Shown: positions 52,635 to 62,163 of the stretch, piece by piece
Layout: each line of letters begins with the position of its first letter
How positions within the stretch are numbered: position 1 is the stretch's first letter
NCBI RefSeq assembly: GCF_036246005.1
Contig: NZ_CP109171.1
Coordinates: 434,001-498,000 of the forward strand
Source of the DNA: Streptomyces sp. NBC_01723
GTDB taxonomy: Bacteria > Actinomycetota > Actinomycetes > Streptomycetales > Streptomycetaceae
Direction: 5' to 3'
DNA: 64,000 bases
Notes under the pieces: model-generated
What the model saw: the letters and a program-made list of their open reading frames with translations, nothing else
What the model was told of the DNA's origin: nothing
Database searches by the model: none
Translations under genes and position numbers: made by a program

Positions 52635-52724
52635 CGGACGTCCGGGACCTGGCAGCTTGAGATCTCCCTGACAGTGTTCGGATTCTTGATGTGCCATCAG
52701 GCACCGGCGCCGTAGGGTCGCCCC

Positions 52725-53456
52725 ATGCCCACCGAGCGACCCACACCGCCCTCCCCCTCACTGCGCGAGCGGCGCCGGGCCGCGGCGGCCCGGGAGATCC
52801 TGGACGCCGCCGAGGAACACATCGGCCTGCACGGACCCGCGGCCCTGTCCCTGCGGGCGGTCGCCCGCAGCCTCGGGATGACGGTGCAGGCGCTCTACCA
52901 CTACTTCCCGAACCGGGACGCCCTCGTGACGGCCCTCGTCGCCAAGGCCTACGACGATCTGGCCGACGCGTTGCAGACAGCCGCCGGCAGCGAGGCCGAG
53001 GACGCGTCCACCCCGCGCCTGCTGCTGGTGACGCGGACGTACCGCGACTGGGGCGTCGCCCATCCCGAGCGATTCCAGCTCCTCTACGGGACGCCGCTCA
53101 GGTACTACGCAGCACCGGCCGAAGGACCGACCACCCAGGCCGTCCGCCGCATGGGCGCGATCTTCCAGCGCGAGCTGTTCGACGGCTTCACCACGGCGCA
53201 GCTGGCCGCGGCCGAGGTCCCGCCCCTCTCGTCCCCGTTCCAGGAGCGGCTGGCCCTCCTCCCCGCGAACGCCCAGGGGAGCCTGCCGCCCGCCGCGACG
53301 TCGCTCTTCCTGAGCGCGTGGGGCCACCTGCACGGCCTGGTCGTCCTGGAGGTGTTCGGGCACACCGGCTTCCTCGGCGAGCATCAGGCCGAGGTCTTCG
53401 AATCCTCGGTGCGGATGATGATCGAGGACATCCACCGGCGGATACCCGCCGCGTGA
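52725..53456 (+). CDS. TetR-family transcriptional regulator
   Basis: A 243-residue TetR regulator. The N-terminal helix-turn-helix (residues about 15-62) contains LSLRAVARSLGMTVQALYHY. The C-terminal domain has the WGHLHGLVVLEVFGH segment found in WHG-type TetR proteins. No divergent or downstream target gene is obvious; the next gene is convergent. Ligand unknown. Confidence 0.88.
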   Translation: MPTERPTPPSPSLRERRRAAAAREILDAAEEHIGLHGPAALSLRAVARSLGMTVQALYHYFPNRDALVTALVAKAYDDLADALQTAAGSEAEDASTPRLLLVTRTYRDWGVAHPERFQLLYGTPLRYYAAPAEGPTTQAVRRMGAIFQRELFDGFTTAQLAAAEVPPLSSPFQERLALLPANAQGSLPPAATSLFLSAWGHLHGLVVLEVFGHTGFLGEHQAEVFESSVRMMIEDIHRRIPAA

Positions 53457-53475
53457 CCACGCGGGCTCGCGGCCT

Positions 53476-54417
53476 TCACGGGCGGTCGCCGCGTCGCTCG
53501 GGGACGGGTCGCGGGGCGGCGAGGGCCGGAATCTCGGGGTGGTCGCGGAGCGCGGCGATGACCGCGCCGACCGCTGCGCGCCGGGGGGTGCCCCGGCGTA
53601 CCACGACGACGACGTTGCGGTGCACCGCCGGGCTGAGCCGCCGGGTGAGGACGGCGTGTTCCGGTGTGACGGCCAGGGCGGGCAGCAGGGCGATCGATCC
53701 CGTCGTCTCGACGTGCCGCAGCAGCATCAGGTAGTTGCTGAAGCGGCAGGCCACCCGGGGTTCGAACCCCGCCTCGCGGCACAGCCGCAGGGTCAGGTCC
53801 GCCATGTACGACTGGGGCCGGTCGCACGCCCAGGTCTCCTCCTCACAGGCCGCGAGGTTCACCGCCGCGCGGGAGGCCAGCGGGTGGCCCACGGGCAGGA
53901 CCAGCACGACCGAGTCGCTGCCCAGCGAGACGATGTCGAGGTCCGCGCCCCAGGAGAGGCCGGTGTAGTCGGTGGTCGTGACGATGACGTCGGCCTCGCC
54001 CGAGCGCAGGGCGGGTCCGCTCTCGTGCGGCTCCATCTCGACGAGTTCGACGTGCAGGTGCGGGTGGGTGGTGGCCAGGCGGGTCGCCGCCGGGACCGCG
54101 AGGCTGTAGATCGCGCTCTGGAACACGCCGAGCCGGACGGTGCCGATCGGCTCGTCGTTCAGGGCCCGCAGTTCCGCCTCGGCCTCGGCCATCCGGTCGA
54201 GGATCTCCCGGCCCCGTCGGGCCAGCAGGAGCCCGGCCGGTGTGAGCCGCACCCGCCGACCGGTCCGCTCGATCAGCCGGCACCGGGTCTCCGTCTCCAG
54301 CACCGCCAGCTGCTGGGAGACCGTCGACGCGCTCAGATGCAGTGTGTCGGCGACCGCGCGGACGGTACCGAGCGTGTCCAGCAGGCCGAGGAGGTGCAGC
54401 CGTCCCGAGTTGAGCAC
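53476..54417 (-). CDS. LysR-family regulator, probably of the adjacent dialkylglycine decarboxylase
   Basis: A 313-residue LysR-type regulator: winged helix at residues 1-60 (LLDTLGTVRAVADTLHLSAS, TVSQQLAVLE) and a periplasmic-binding-like effector domain. The GTG at 54417 is 6 bp after a TACAAT box, which suits a leaderless message. It is divergent from a dgdA-like gene, the same arrangement as dgdR-dgdA of Burkholderia cepacia, where the LysR protein DgdR represses dgdA. The regulatory link here is inference from that parallel. Confidence 0.85.
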   Translation of the reverse strand: MLNSGRLHLLGLLDTLGTVRAVADTLHLSASTVSQQLAVLETETRCRLIERTGRRVRLTPAGLLLARRGREILDRMAEAEAELRALNDEPIGTVRLGVFQSAIYSLAVPAATRLATTHPHLHVELVEMEPHESGPALRSGEADVIVTTTDYTGLSWGADLDIVSLGSDSVVLVLPVGHPLASRAAVNLAACEEETWACDRPQSYMADLTLRLCREAGFEPRVACRFSNYLMLLRHVETTGSIALLPALAVTPEHAVLTRRLSPAVHRNVVVVVRRGTPRRAAVGAVIAALRDHPEIPALAAPRPVPERRGDRP

Positions 54418-54423
54418 GCCGCG

Positions 54424-54429
54424 ATTGTA
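54424..54429 (-). promoter_or_regulatory. -10 box of the LysR gene
   Basis: TACAAT on the minus strand ends 6 bp before the GTG start. No good -35 box is seen at 17 bp. The divergent gap to the decarboxylase gene is only 84 bp. Confidence 0.4.
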
Positions 54430-54438
54430 TGGTGATGA

Positions 54439-55815
<1,377 letters not shown>

Positions 55816-55819
55816 GGCG

Positions 55820-55869
55820 ACGCGTGCGGCCCCGGTGCCCGGACGTCCGGGCACCGGGGCCGCACGCGT
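55820..55869. terminator. 50-bp perfect palindrome, bidirectional terminator
   Basis: Starting ACGCGTGCGGCCCC and ending in its exact complement, this 50-bp perfect inverted repeat lies 4 bp after the decarboxylase stop and 20 bp before the stop of the convergent MMPL gene. It can fold into a hairpin of up to about 23 bp in either transcript. Confidence 0.8.
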
Positions 55870-55889
55870 GACGCGCGGGACGCGCGGGG

Positions 55890-58109
55890 TCAGACCCCGG
55901 CCGTCTCCGGCTCGCGCGCGGGCTCCGCGGGCGGCGGTGTGTCGCCCAGCTCCTTGTGCAGCTTCTCGCCCTCCACGTCGACGTTCGGCAGGAGGCGGTC
56001 CAGCCACTTGGGCAGCCACCACGCCTTGGTGCCGAGCAGGGCGAGCACCGCGGGCACGATGGCCATGCGGACCACGAAGGCGTCGAAGAGCACGGCGATG
56101 GCGAGGCCGAAGCCCATCATCTTGATCATGTCGTCGTTCTCCATGATGAAGCCGGAGAAGACGCTGATCATGATGATCGCGGCCGCCGCGACCACCCGGC
56201 CGCCGTGGGTGAAGCCGGTGGTGACGGAGTCGGCGGCGGACGATCCGTGGACGTACGCCTCCCGCATGCGGGTCACGAGGAAGACCTCGTAGTCCATCGC
56301 GAGGCCGAAGACCACGCCGATCATGAAGATGGGCATCATCGACATGATCGGGCCCGGCTGGTCCACCCCGAAGACGTCCGCGAGCCAGCCCCACTGGAAG
56401 ACCGCGACCACCGCGCCGAGCGCCGCGGCGACCGACAGCAGGAAGCCCAGGGCGGCCTTGAGCGGGACGAGGATCGAGCGGAACACCAGCATGAGCAGCA
56501 GGAAGGCGAGTCCGACGACCAGTGCCAGGTACGGGATGAGCGCGTCGTCCAGGGTCTGCGAGAAGTCGATCGTCATCGCGGTCGCTCCGGTGACGAGCAT
56601 GGTGCCGCCAGTGTCGGCCTCGATGTCGCCGGACAGTGAGCGGATGTCACGGACCAGCGATTCGGTGGCGGCGTCGCTCGGACCGGTCTTGGGCACCACG
56701 GTGAGGACGGCGGTGTCGCCCTGTTCGTTGAACCTGGCCGGAGTGACGGCAGCTGCCTCGCCGAGGCCGGTGATCCGTTCGCGGACGCTGTCGACGGCGG
56801 CCTGCGGGTCGTCAGCTTCCCTGCCGTCGTAGGTCACCATCAACGGGCCGTTGAACCCGGCGCCGAAGGAGTCGGACAGCATGTCGTAGGCCTTGCGCTG
56901 CGTGGTGTCCGGTGCCGAGCTGCCCTCGTCGGGCAGGCCCAGCTCCATGCCGGCGGCCGGCACGGCGATCACGCCGAGGCCGAGGACCGCGGTCAGCAGC
57001 ACGGTCACCGGACGCCGCAGGACGAACCGGGCCCAGCGGGTGCCGAGCTTGGGCTTGGCGGGGACGGTCCGCTCCGTGGCGGCCGCCTTGCGGTCCTTGC
57101 GGCTGAGCGCCTTGCGGCCGGCGAAGCCGAGCAGCGCCGGGGTGAGGGTGAGCGCGATCAGTACGGCGATGCCGACGGTGCCGGCGGCGGCCAGGCCCAT
57201 CTTGGTGAGGATCGGGATGTTGACGATCGCGAGGCCGGCCAGGGCCACGACGACGGTGAGTCCGGCGAAGACCACGGCGGAACCCGCGGTGCCGACGGCG
57301 CGTCCCGCGGCGTCCTCGGGGGTGCGGCCCTCGGCGATCTCCGCGCGGTAGCGGGAGACGATGAACAGGGCGTAGTCGATGGCGACCGCGAGGCCGATCA
57401 TCATGGCCAGGGTGGAGGTGGTGGCGGACAGCTCCAGCGTGCTGCCGAGCGCCCCGATCGCGGAGATGCCGATCCCGACCCCGATGATCGCCGAGAGCAG
57501 CGGCATGCCGGCCGCGACCAGTGAGCCGAAGGTCAGCAGGAGCACGATCGCGGCGACGCCGATGCCGATCAGTTCGGCGGTGCCGCCCATCTCCTGCTCG
57601 GCCATGACCGCGTCGCCGCCGGTCTCGACGGTGAACCCGCCCTCGCGCGCGTCGTCGGTGGCGTTGGTGAGCGCGTCCCGGGCCTCGTCGGTCAGTTCCA
57701 TGGCGTTGACCTTGTAGGTCACGGAGGCGTACGCCGTGGTGCCGTCCTCGCTGACGGCGTTCGCCTTGAACGGGTCGTCGACCGAGGCGACCTGCGGGCC
57801 GTCCCCGAGAGCGGTGACCAGTTCCTCGACCTGGGCCTTGCCGGCCGGGCCGGATATCTTCTCGCCGTCGGGGGCGCGGATCACGACCCGCGCGGTGGCG
57901 CCCTCGGCACTGGCGGCCGGGAACTGCTCGTCGAGCAGGTCGAACGCCTTCTGCGACTCGGTGCCGGGCATGGAGAAGGAGTCTTCGGGCGGGGCGGGCG
58001 CGGTGGACGCCGCGACACCGGCGCCCACGAGTATGGCCACCCACAGGAGGGCGACGAGGCCGCGGCGCCGGAACGCCCTTCGGCCGAGTCGATAGAGAAA
58101 CGTAGCCAC
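55890..58109 (-). CDS. MMPL-family (RND-like) membrane transporter
   Basis: A 739-residue transporter with the MMPL duplicated layout: one helix, a large extracellular domain, then five to six helices, repeated. Family marks are LAVAIDYALFIVSRYRAEIA and, in the second half, GLAMDYEVFLVTRMREAYVHG with the proton-relay Asp-Tyr pairs. Members export lipids, siderophores or drugs. The GTG at 58109 gives the normal N-terminus (VATFLYRLGRRAFRRRG); ribosome site weak. It is a stand-alone gene whose natural cargo cannot be read from context. Confidence 0.9.
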   Translation of the reverse strand: MATFLYRLGRRAFRRRGLVALLWVAILVGAGVAASTAPAPPEDSFSMPGTESQKAFDLLDEQFPAASAEGATARVVIRAPDGEKISGPAGKAQVEELVTALGDGPQVASVDDPFKANAVSEDGTTAYASVTYKVNAMELTDEARDALTNATDDAREGGFTVETGGDAVMAEQEMGGTAELIGIGVAAIVLLLTFGSLVAAGMPLLSAIIGVGIGISAIGALGSTLELSATTSTLAMMIGLAVAIDYALFIVSRYRAEIAEGRTPEDAAGRAVGTAGSAVVFAGLTVVVALAGLAIVNIPILTKMGLAAAGTVGIAVLIALTLTPALLGFAGRKALSRKDRKAAATERTVPAKPKLGTRWARFVLRRPVTVLLTAVLGLGVIAVPAAGMELGLPDEGSSAPDTTQRKAYDMLSDSFGAGFNGPLMVTYDGREADDPQAAVDSVRERITGLGEAAAVTPARFNEQGDTAVLTVVPKTGPSDAATESLVRDIRSLSGDIEADTGGTMLVTGATAMTIDFSQTLDDALIPYLALVVGLAFLLLMLVFRSILVPLKAALGFLLSVAAALGAVVAVFQWGWLADVFGVDQPGPIMSMMPIFMIGVVFGLAMDYEVFLVTRMREAYVHGSSAADSVTTGFTHGGRVVAAAAIIMISVFSGFIMENDDMIKMMGFGLAIAVLFDAFVVRMAIVPAVLALLGTKAWWLPKWLDRLLPNVDVEGEKLHKELGDTPPPAEPAREPETAGV

Positions 58110-58442
58110 CTGAGACCAATCCGTCGGGTTACGAGCAGGACGAAGACCCGGCACATGGGGGGAAGGCCGAGGCGCTGACCGGGGTACTCATCCATGCTCG
58201 CCCGGGGATTTTCCGAATTGATCCGACCCTGGGGCTGGACCGGCGTACTGCGAGGGGTGTAGTGCTCCCCCGTTCCCCTCTCCCCCGGGTGTAGATCACG
58301 AAGATCCGTGTACGCCGCATTCCGTTGCCGCGGGCAGCCGACATCCGTGACCATCGAGGTGGCGGCGGCAGTTGACCTTCACCTCGGGGGAGGCCACGCA
58401 TCGGTGGAGCCGGGCGGCGGGCCCGGTACGGGGAGCACGGGC

Positions 58443-58551
58443 ATGGGTCTGCTGACCCTCGGGGCGTTCGCGAGGGCGACCCGGCTGTCGCCGAAGGCAC
58501 TGCGTCCCTATGACCGATTGGGCCTGCTGCCTCCGACGCGCCCCGGGCCGG
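58443..58551 (+). pseudogene. N-terminal fragment of a MerR-type regulator
   Basis: About 35 residues match the start of a MerR DNA-binding domain: LTLGAFARATRLSPKALRPY then DRLGLLPPTRPG. After that the frame loses meaning. The 58110-58769 gap holds this fragment, the PP2C fragment and otherwise nothing I recognise. Confidence 0.65.
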
Positions 58552-58739
58552 GGCGCCGACGCCACCGTCGGGATGCGGCTGCACGACGTCCGGCCCGGGG
58601 AGAGTCATCTGCTCTGCCCTGCCGGCCGGGACCCGGCGGAGGAGCCCGGCCGGGCCGTGCGTGAACTCGTCACGCTCGCCAACGGCGCCGTGGTCCCGAC
58701 GACGTCAGCTGCGTGGTGGCCCACGTCGTGGCGGCCTGA
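58552..58739 (+). pseudogene. Frameshifted C-terminal remnant of a PP2C-type protein phosphatase
   Basis: In one frame the text reads GMRLHDVRPGESHLLCPAG then AVRELVTLANGA, like the PP2C segment VRPGDRYLLCSDG. In a second frame from about 58692 it continues GPDDVSCVVAHVVAA and stops, the typical PP2C ending (GPDNVTCIVADV). A frameshift joins the halves, and the N-terminal two thirds are missing. It is fused directly to the MerR fragment. Confidence 0.6.
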
Positions 58740-58769
58740 CGACGGGGCGCGGCACCGGCCGCCGGCCGC

Positions 58770-59870
58770 TCAGGGCGGTGCCGCGCCGACCCGGACCCGG
58801 TCGCCGTCCCCGTCGGAGAGGAAGGCCGCCAGGGCCCGCCCCTCCTCGGCGACCTCCGCGCGGTCCGTCCGGGAGAGGCGGCGCAGCGGGGTGACGCTCA
58901 CCGTGCCGTCCTCGACGGCCCAGGTCGCGGAGACCCGGCCGTCGACCAGGACGACGCGGGCTCCGGCGACGGACAGGCCCCGGTGCTCGTCGTCGATGAT
59001 CCGGCTCCGGTCCTGGTAGCCGAGGATCACGTTGTCGAACGCCGGCAGGAACCGCACCGGGGCGGGGGTGCCGGGATCGGGGCGCGGGGCCTCGGGGAGG
59101 TCCAGCAGTTCCCGGCCCCGTTCGTCGCGGAAGGCGACCAGTTCCCCGCGTACGGCGGCGACCGCGGCCGGCAGTCCGGCGAGGCCGCACCAGGCGCGCA
59201 GGTCCGCCGAGGCGGCGGGGCCGAACGCGGCGAGGTAGCGCCGTACGAGCGTCTCCCCGACCGGGTCGGTGCCCGGCGGGGCCGGTGGGTCGGCGTCGCG
59301 GCCCAGCCAGGCGGTGAACGGGGCGTTGCGCACGCCCGCCCGGGTGCGCCACAGTCCCCGCGGGGGCAGCTGCACCATCGGGATCAGCGCGGCGACCAGC
59401 ATCTCCCCCAGGGCCCGGGGTCCCGGTTCCGGCCAGCGGTCGGCGAGCGCCCGCGCCAGGTCACCCATCGAGCGGGGCTCGCCGTCGGACATCACGGCCC
59501 GCCCCGCCGCCGCCAGCTCGGCCAGGTCGACCCCGTCGAGTTCGCGGCGGTAGGTGCCGAGGACGCGGCCGCGCAGCATGGCGTCGTGGCGGGGCCGCCA
59601 GGCGAGGGCGTCCTCGGCGGTGACGAGATGGACCGTGCGCCGCATGAGGTGGGTGCGCACCACCCGACGCCCGGTCAGCAGGTCGGAGAGCACCGCGGGC
59701 CGGAAGCCCCGCAGCCGCGACCAGAGCCCCACGAACGGTTCCTGCGGCTCCTGCGCCTGGAGGCCGCCCAGGTGCGCGACGGTGTCCAGGACCGGGGCGT
59801 CCGCACGGTCGAGCAGCAGTTGCCTGGCGAGGGTCGCGCGGCCCAGTGCCCGGGCGTCGAGCACCCTCAC
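58770..59870 (-). CDS. Winged-helix DNA-binding domain protein (HTH_42/AlkZ-like)
   Basis: A 366-residue protein of the winged-helix family that includes DNA glycosylases of the AlkZ/YcaQ type. Matching features are an early LGGLQAQEPQEPFVGLWSRL segment, the LMRRTVHLVTAEDA motif, and late LPAFDNVILGYQDRSRII. I did not find a clear QxQ or QxD catalytic motif by eye, so glycosylase activity is open. The GTG at 59870 overlaps the stop of the VOC gene (GTGA), so the two are co-translated. Confidence 0.75.
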   Translation of the reverse strand: MRVLDARALGRATLARQLLLDRADAPVLDTVAHLGGLQAQEPQEPFVGLWSRLRGFRPAVLSDLLTGRRVVRTHLMRRTVHLVTAEDALAWRPRHDAMLRGRVLGTYRRELDGVDLAELAAAGRAVMSDGEPRSMGDLARALADRWPEPGPRALGEMLVAALIPMVQLPPRGLWRTRAGVRNAPFTAWLGRDADPPAPPGTDPVGETLVRRYLAAFGPAASADLRAWCGLAGLPAAVAAVRGELVAFRDERGRELLDLPEAPRPDPGTPAPVRFLPAFDNVILGYQDRSRIIDDEHRGLSVAGARVVLVDGRVSATWAVEDGTVSVTPLRRLSRTDRAEVAEEGRALAAFLSDGDGDRVRVGAAPP

Positions 59871-60289
59871 GCCTGGTACCCGCTCACGACGTCCAGGACC
59901 CAGGTGACGCCGAAGCGGTCGCGCAGCATGCCGTAGAGCGGCGCCCACTCGGCGGGTGCCAGGGGCCGCAGCACGGTCGCCCCCTCGGCCAGCCTCTCCC
60001 AGTACGCGCCGATCTCGTCGGCACCGTCGCCCCGGAGCGAGACGAAGAAGGCGTTCTCGCCCTGGTTCCACGGCAGGCCGGAGGGCACGTCGTAGGCCAT
60101 CACGCACGGGCCGTCGGCGGTGGACACCTGGCCCCACATCACCTGGTCCGCCTCGGCGGGGTCCTGGACGCTTCCGGCGTCCTTGTACGTCACCACGGCC
60201 ACGTCACCGCCGAACGCGGACGCGTAGAAGGTGAGGGCCGCGCGGGCGTCTCCCCGGAAATTCAGGTGGGTCACTGCTCTGACGGACAC
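59867..60289 (-). CDS. VOC/glyoxalase-fold (PhnB-like) protein
   Basis: A 140-residue vicinal-oxygen-chelate fold protein of the PhnB-like subgroup (THLNFRGDARAALTFYASAF, WGQVSTADGPCVMAYDVP, FGVTWVLDV). The GTG at 60289 follows GAGGAG, preferred over the frame's earlier start. It is divergent from a WYL-type regulator fragment, a pairing common in streptomycetes, and co-translated with the winged-helix gene. Function unknown; many such proteins bind or modify small metabolites. Confidence 0.8.
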   Translation of the reverse strand: MSVRAVTHLNFRGDARAALTFYASAFGGDVAVVTYKDAGSVQDPAEADQVMWGQVSTADGPCVMAYDVPSGLPWNQGENAFFVSLRGDGADEIGAYWERLAEGATVLRPLAPAEWAPLYGMLRDRFGVTWVLDVVSGYQA

Positions 60290-60432
60290 GATGGGCTCCT
60301 CGCCTGTCGCCAACACGGTCGGACGCCCCACGTCGGTGGGCCCGCCCCGGGGACCCGTTCGGATCCCGTGGTTCCCACTCTGGAACAGGTAGCGGTCAGG
60401 TTGTGGCCGCTATCCGGGGCAGCATGGCGGGC

Positions 60433-60849
60433 ATGCAGAAAACCTCCGCCCGGCTGCTCTCGCTGCTCTCGCTGCTCCAGGCGCGCCGGGACTGGCCCGG
60501 CGCGCTGCTGGCGGAGCGGCTGGGCATCAGCCCGCGCACCCTGCGCCGCGACGTGGACCGGCTCCGCGAGCTGGGCTACCCCGTCAGGGCGGTCAAGGGC
60601 CCCGACGGCGGCTACCGGCTGGACGCCGGCACACATCTGCCTCCACTGCTGTTCGACGACGAACAGGCGGTCGCGCTCGCCCTCGCCCTGCGCACCGCCG
60701 CCGTCACGGGGGCCGGCATCGAGGACGGTGCGGCACGCGCCCTGACCACCCTGCGCCAGGTCATGCCCGCGCGGCTCCGGCACCGGATCGACGCCTTCCA
60801 CGTCACCGCCGTCGAGCGGTCCGCCACCGGGCCGGATCCCCGCGGCCGG
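60433..60849 (+). pseudogene. 3'-truncated YafY-like WYL regulator without a stop codon
   Basis: Residues 1-60 are a DeoR-type helix-turn-helix (MQKTSARLLSLLSLLQARRD, LLAERLGISPRTLRRDVDRL), followed by the linker GPDGGYRLDAG and the start of the conserved central region (LLFDDEQAVALALALRTAAV, LRHRIDAFHVTAVERSATGP). Normal members are about 320 residues with a WYL domain; here family sequence ends at about residue 138. It runs straight into the antisense of the MFS gene, and the frame stays open to the window end. The regulator has lost its effector domain. Confidence 0.75.
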
Positions 60850-62097
60850 TCACGCCCGCTGCCGGCTCCGCTCCGCGCCCGCAAGCTCGGCGGCCGGGGA
60901 GCCCGCCACGATGCGCGACCTGCTGTGCAGGCGCAGCGAGACGGCGACGAAGCCGATCGCGACGACGGTCATGGCCGCGCCCGCCCAGGCGGTGGCGGCG
61001 TATCCGAAGTCGGCGTCGATCACGGTGCCGCCGAGCCAGGGGCCGCCGGTGTTGCCGAGGTTGAACGCGGCGGTGGTGGTCGCGCCCGCGAGGGTGGGCG
61101 CGGCGCCGGCGACGTTGAACATGCGCGCGTTGAGGGCCGGCGCCGTGTAGAACGCGGAGACGCCGAGCAGCAGCGAAAGGACGATCACGGCGGCCGGGCT
61201 GGACGCGAACAGGGCCAGCGCGGCCAGCAGTACGGTCGAGGCGGTGATGCCGGAGAGCAGGACGCCGAACAGGTGCGCGTCGGCGACCCGGCCGCCGATC
61301 GTGGTGCCGATCAGCGCGCCGACCCCGAACAGCGCCAGCACGGTGGGCACCCACCCCTCCGCGAGCCCGGCCACGTCGGTGAGCAGCGGCGACAGGTAGG
61401 AGAAGGCGCAGAACACGCCGCCGGCGGCGAGCGCGGTCACCACGATCGACAGCCAGACCTGACGGTCTCGGTAGATCGCCAGCTCGCCCCTGAGCCGGGG
61501 GCGGCGCTCGGGCAGCGGGATGCGCGGGATGAGGGTCACCACACCGACGAGGGCGACGGCGGAGGCGGCGCCGACCGCCCAGAACGCGGACCGCCATCCG
61601 AGGTGTTCGCCGAGGAAGGCGCCCGCGGGGACGCCGAGCACGTTGGCGATCGACAGTCCGCCGATCATCACGGCCATCGCACGGGCCCGGCTGGTGACCG
61701 GCACCATCGCGATGGCGACGGCGGCGCCCACGGCCCAGAAACCGGCGCAGGCCAGCGCGCTGACCACCCGGGAGACGAACAGGATCTCGTACGACGTCGC
61801 GAGCGCGCCCGCGACCTGGCCGACGCCGAACACCGAGATCAGCGCGATCAGCGTGGTCTTCCGGGGCAGCCGCAGGGTCGCGACCGCGAGCAGGGGCGCG
61901 CCGACCACCATGCCGATCGCGAACGCCGATATCAGCAGACCGGCCTGCGGGATCGACACGTCCATGTCCTCGGCGATGGGCGGCAGCAGCCCGGAGAGCA
62001 TGAACTCGCTGGTGCCGAGCGCGAAGACGGAGAGGCCGAGGATGTAGACGGCGAGCGGCATGCGGGCGGCCGCGGTCCGTGCGGAAGATACGGGCAT
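60850..62097 (-). CDS. MFS exporter (chloramphenicol/arabinose-efflux-like, DHA1 type)
   Basis: A 415-residue transporter with 12 hydrophobic helices. The opening is typical of the Cmx/CmlR and AraJ-like group (LAVYILGLSVFALGTSEFML, SGLLPPIAEDMDVSIPQAG), and the motif A loop is APLLAVATLRLPRK. It likely exports a drug or sugar by proton antiport. The ATG at 62097 is chosen; a TTG four codons upstream is possible. Its 3' end lies exactly where the WYL regulator is cut off, so its arrival may have caused that truncation. Confidence 0.88.
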   Translation of the reverse strand: MPVSSARTAAARMPLAVYILGLSVFALGTSEFMLSGLLPPIAEDMDVSIPQAGLLISAFAIGMVVGAPLLAVATLRLPRKTTLIALISVFGVGQVAGALATSYEILFVSRVVSALACAGFWAVGAAVAIAMVPVTSRARAMAVMIGGLSIANVLGVPAGAFLGEHLGWRSAFWAVGAASAVALVGVVTLIPRIPLPERRPRLRGELAIYRDRQVWLSIVVTALAAGGVFCAFSYLSPLLTDVAGLAEGWVPTVLALFGVGALIGTTIGGRVADAHLFGVLLSGITASTVLLAALALFASSPAAVIVLSLLLGVSAFYTAPALNARMFNVAGAAPTLAGATTTAAFNLGNTGGPWLGGTVIDADFGYAATAWAGAAMTVVAIGFVAVSLRLHSRSRIVAGSPAAELAGAERSRQRA

Positions 62098-62163
62098 GAC
62101 AGGTGCCAACGAAGCGGTGGATCATGTCATTCCCGCACGGGCGGCCGTCTCAGCATGCGGCGG

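Noticed and set aside
53757..53770. GGGGTTCGAACCCC looks like a tRNA T-arm.
   Set aside because: It lies inside the LysR coding frame (Glu-Pro-Arg region), and no acceptor, D or anticodon stems surround it.
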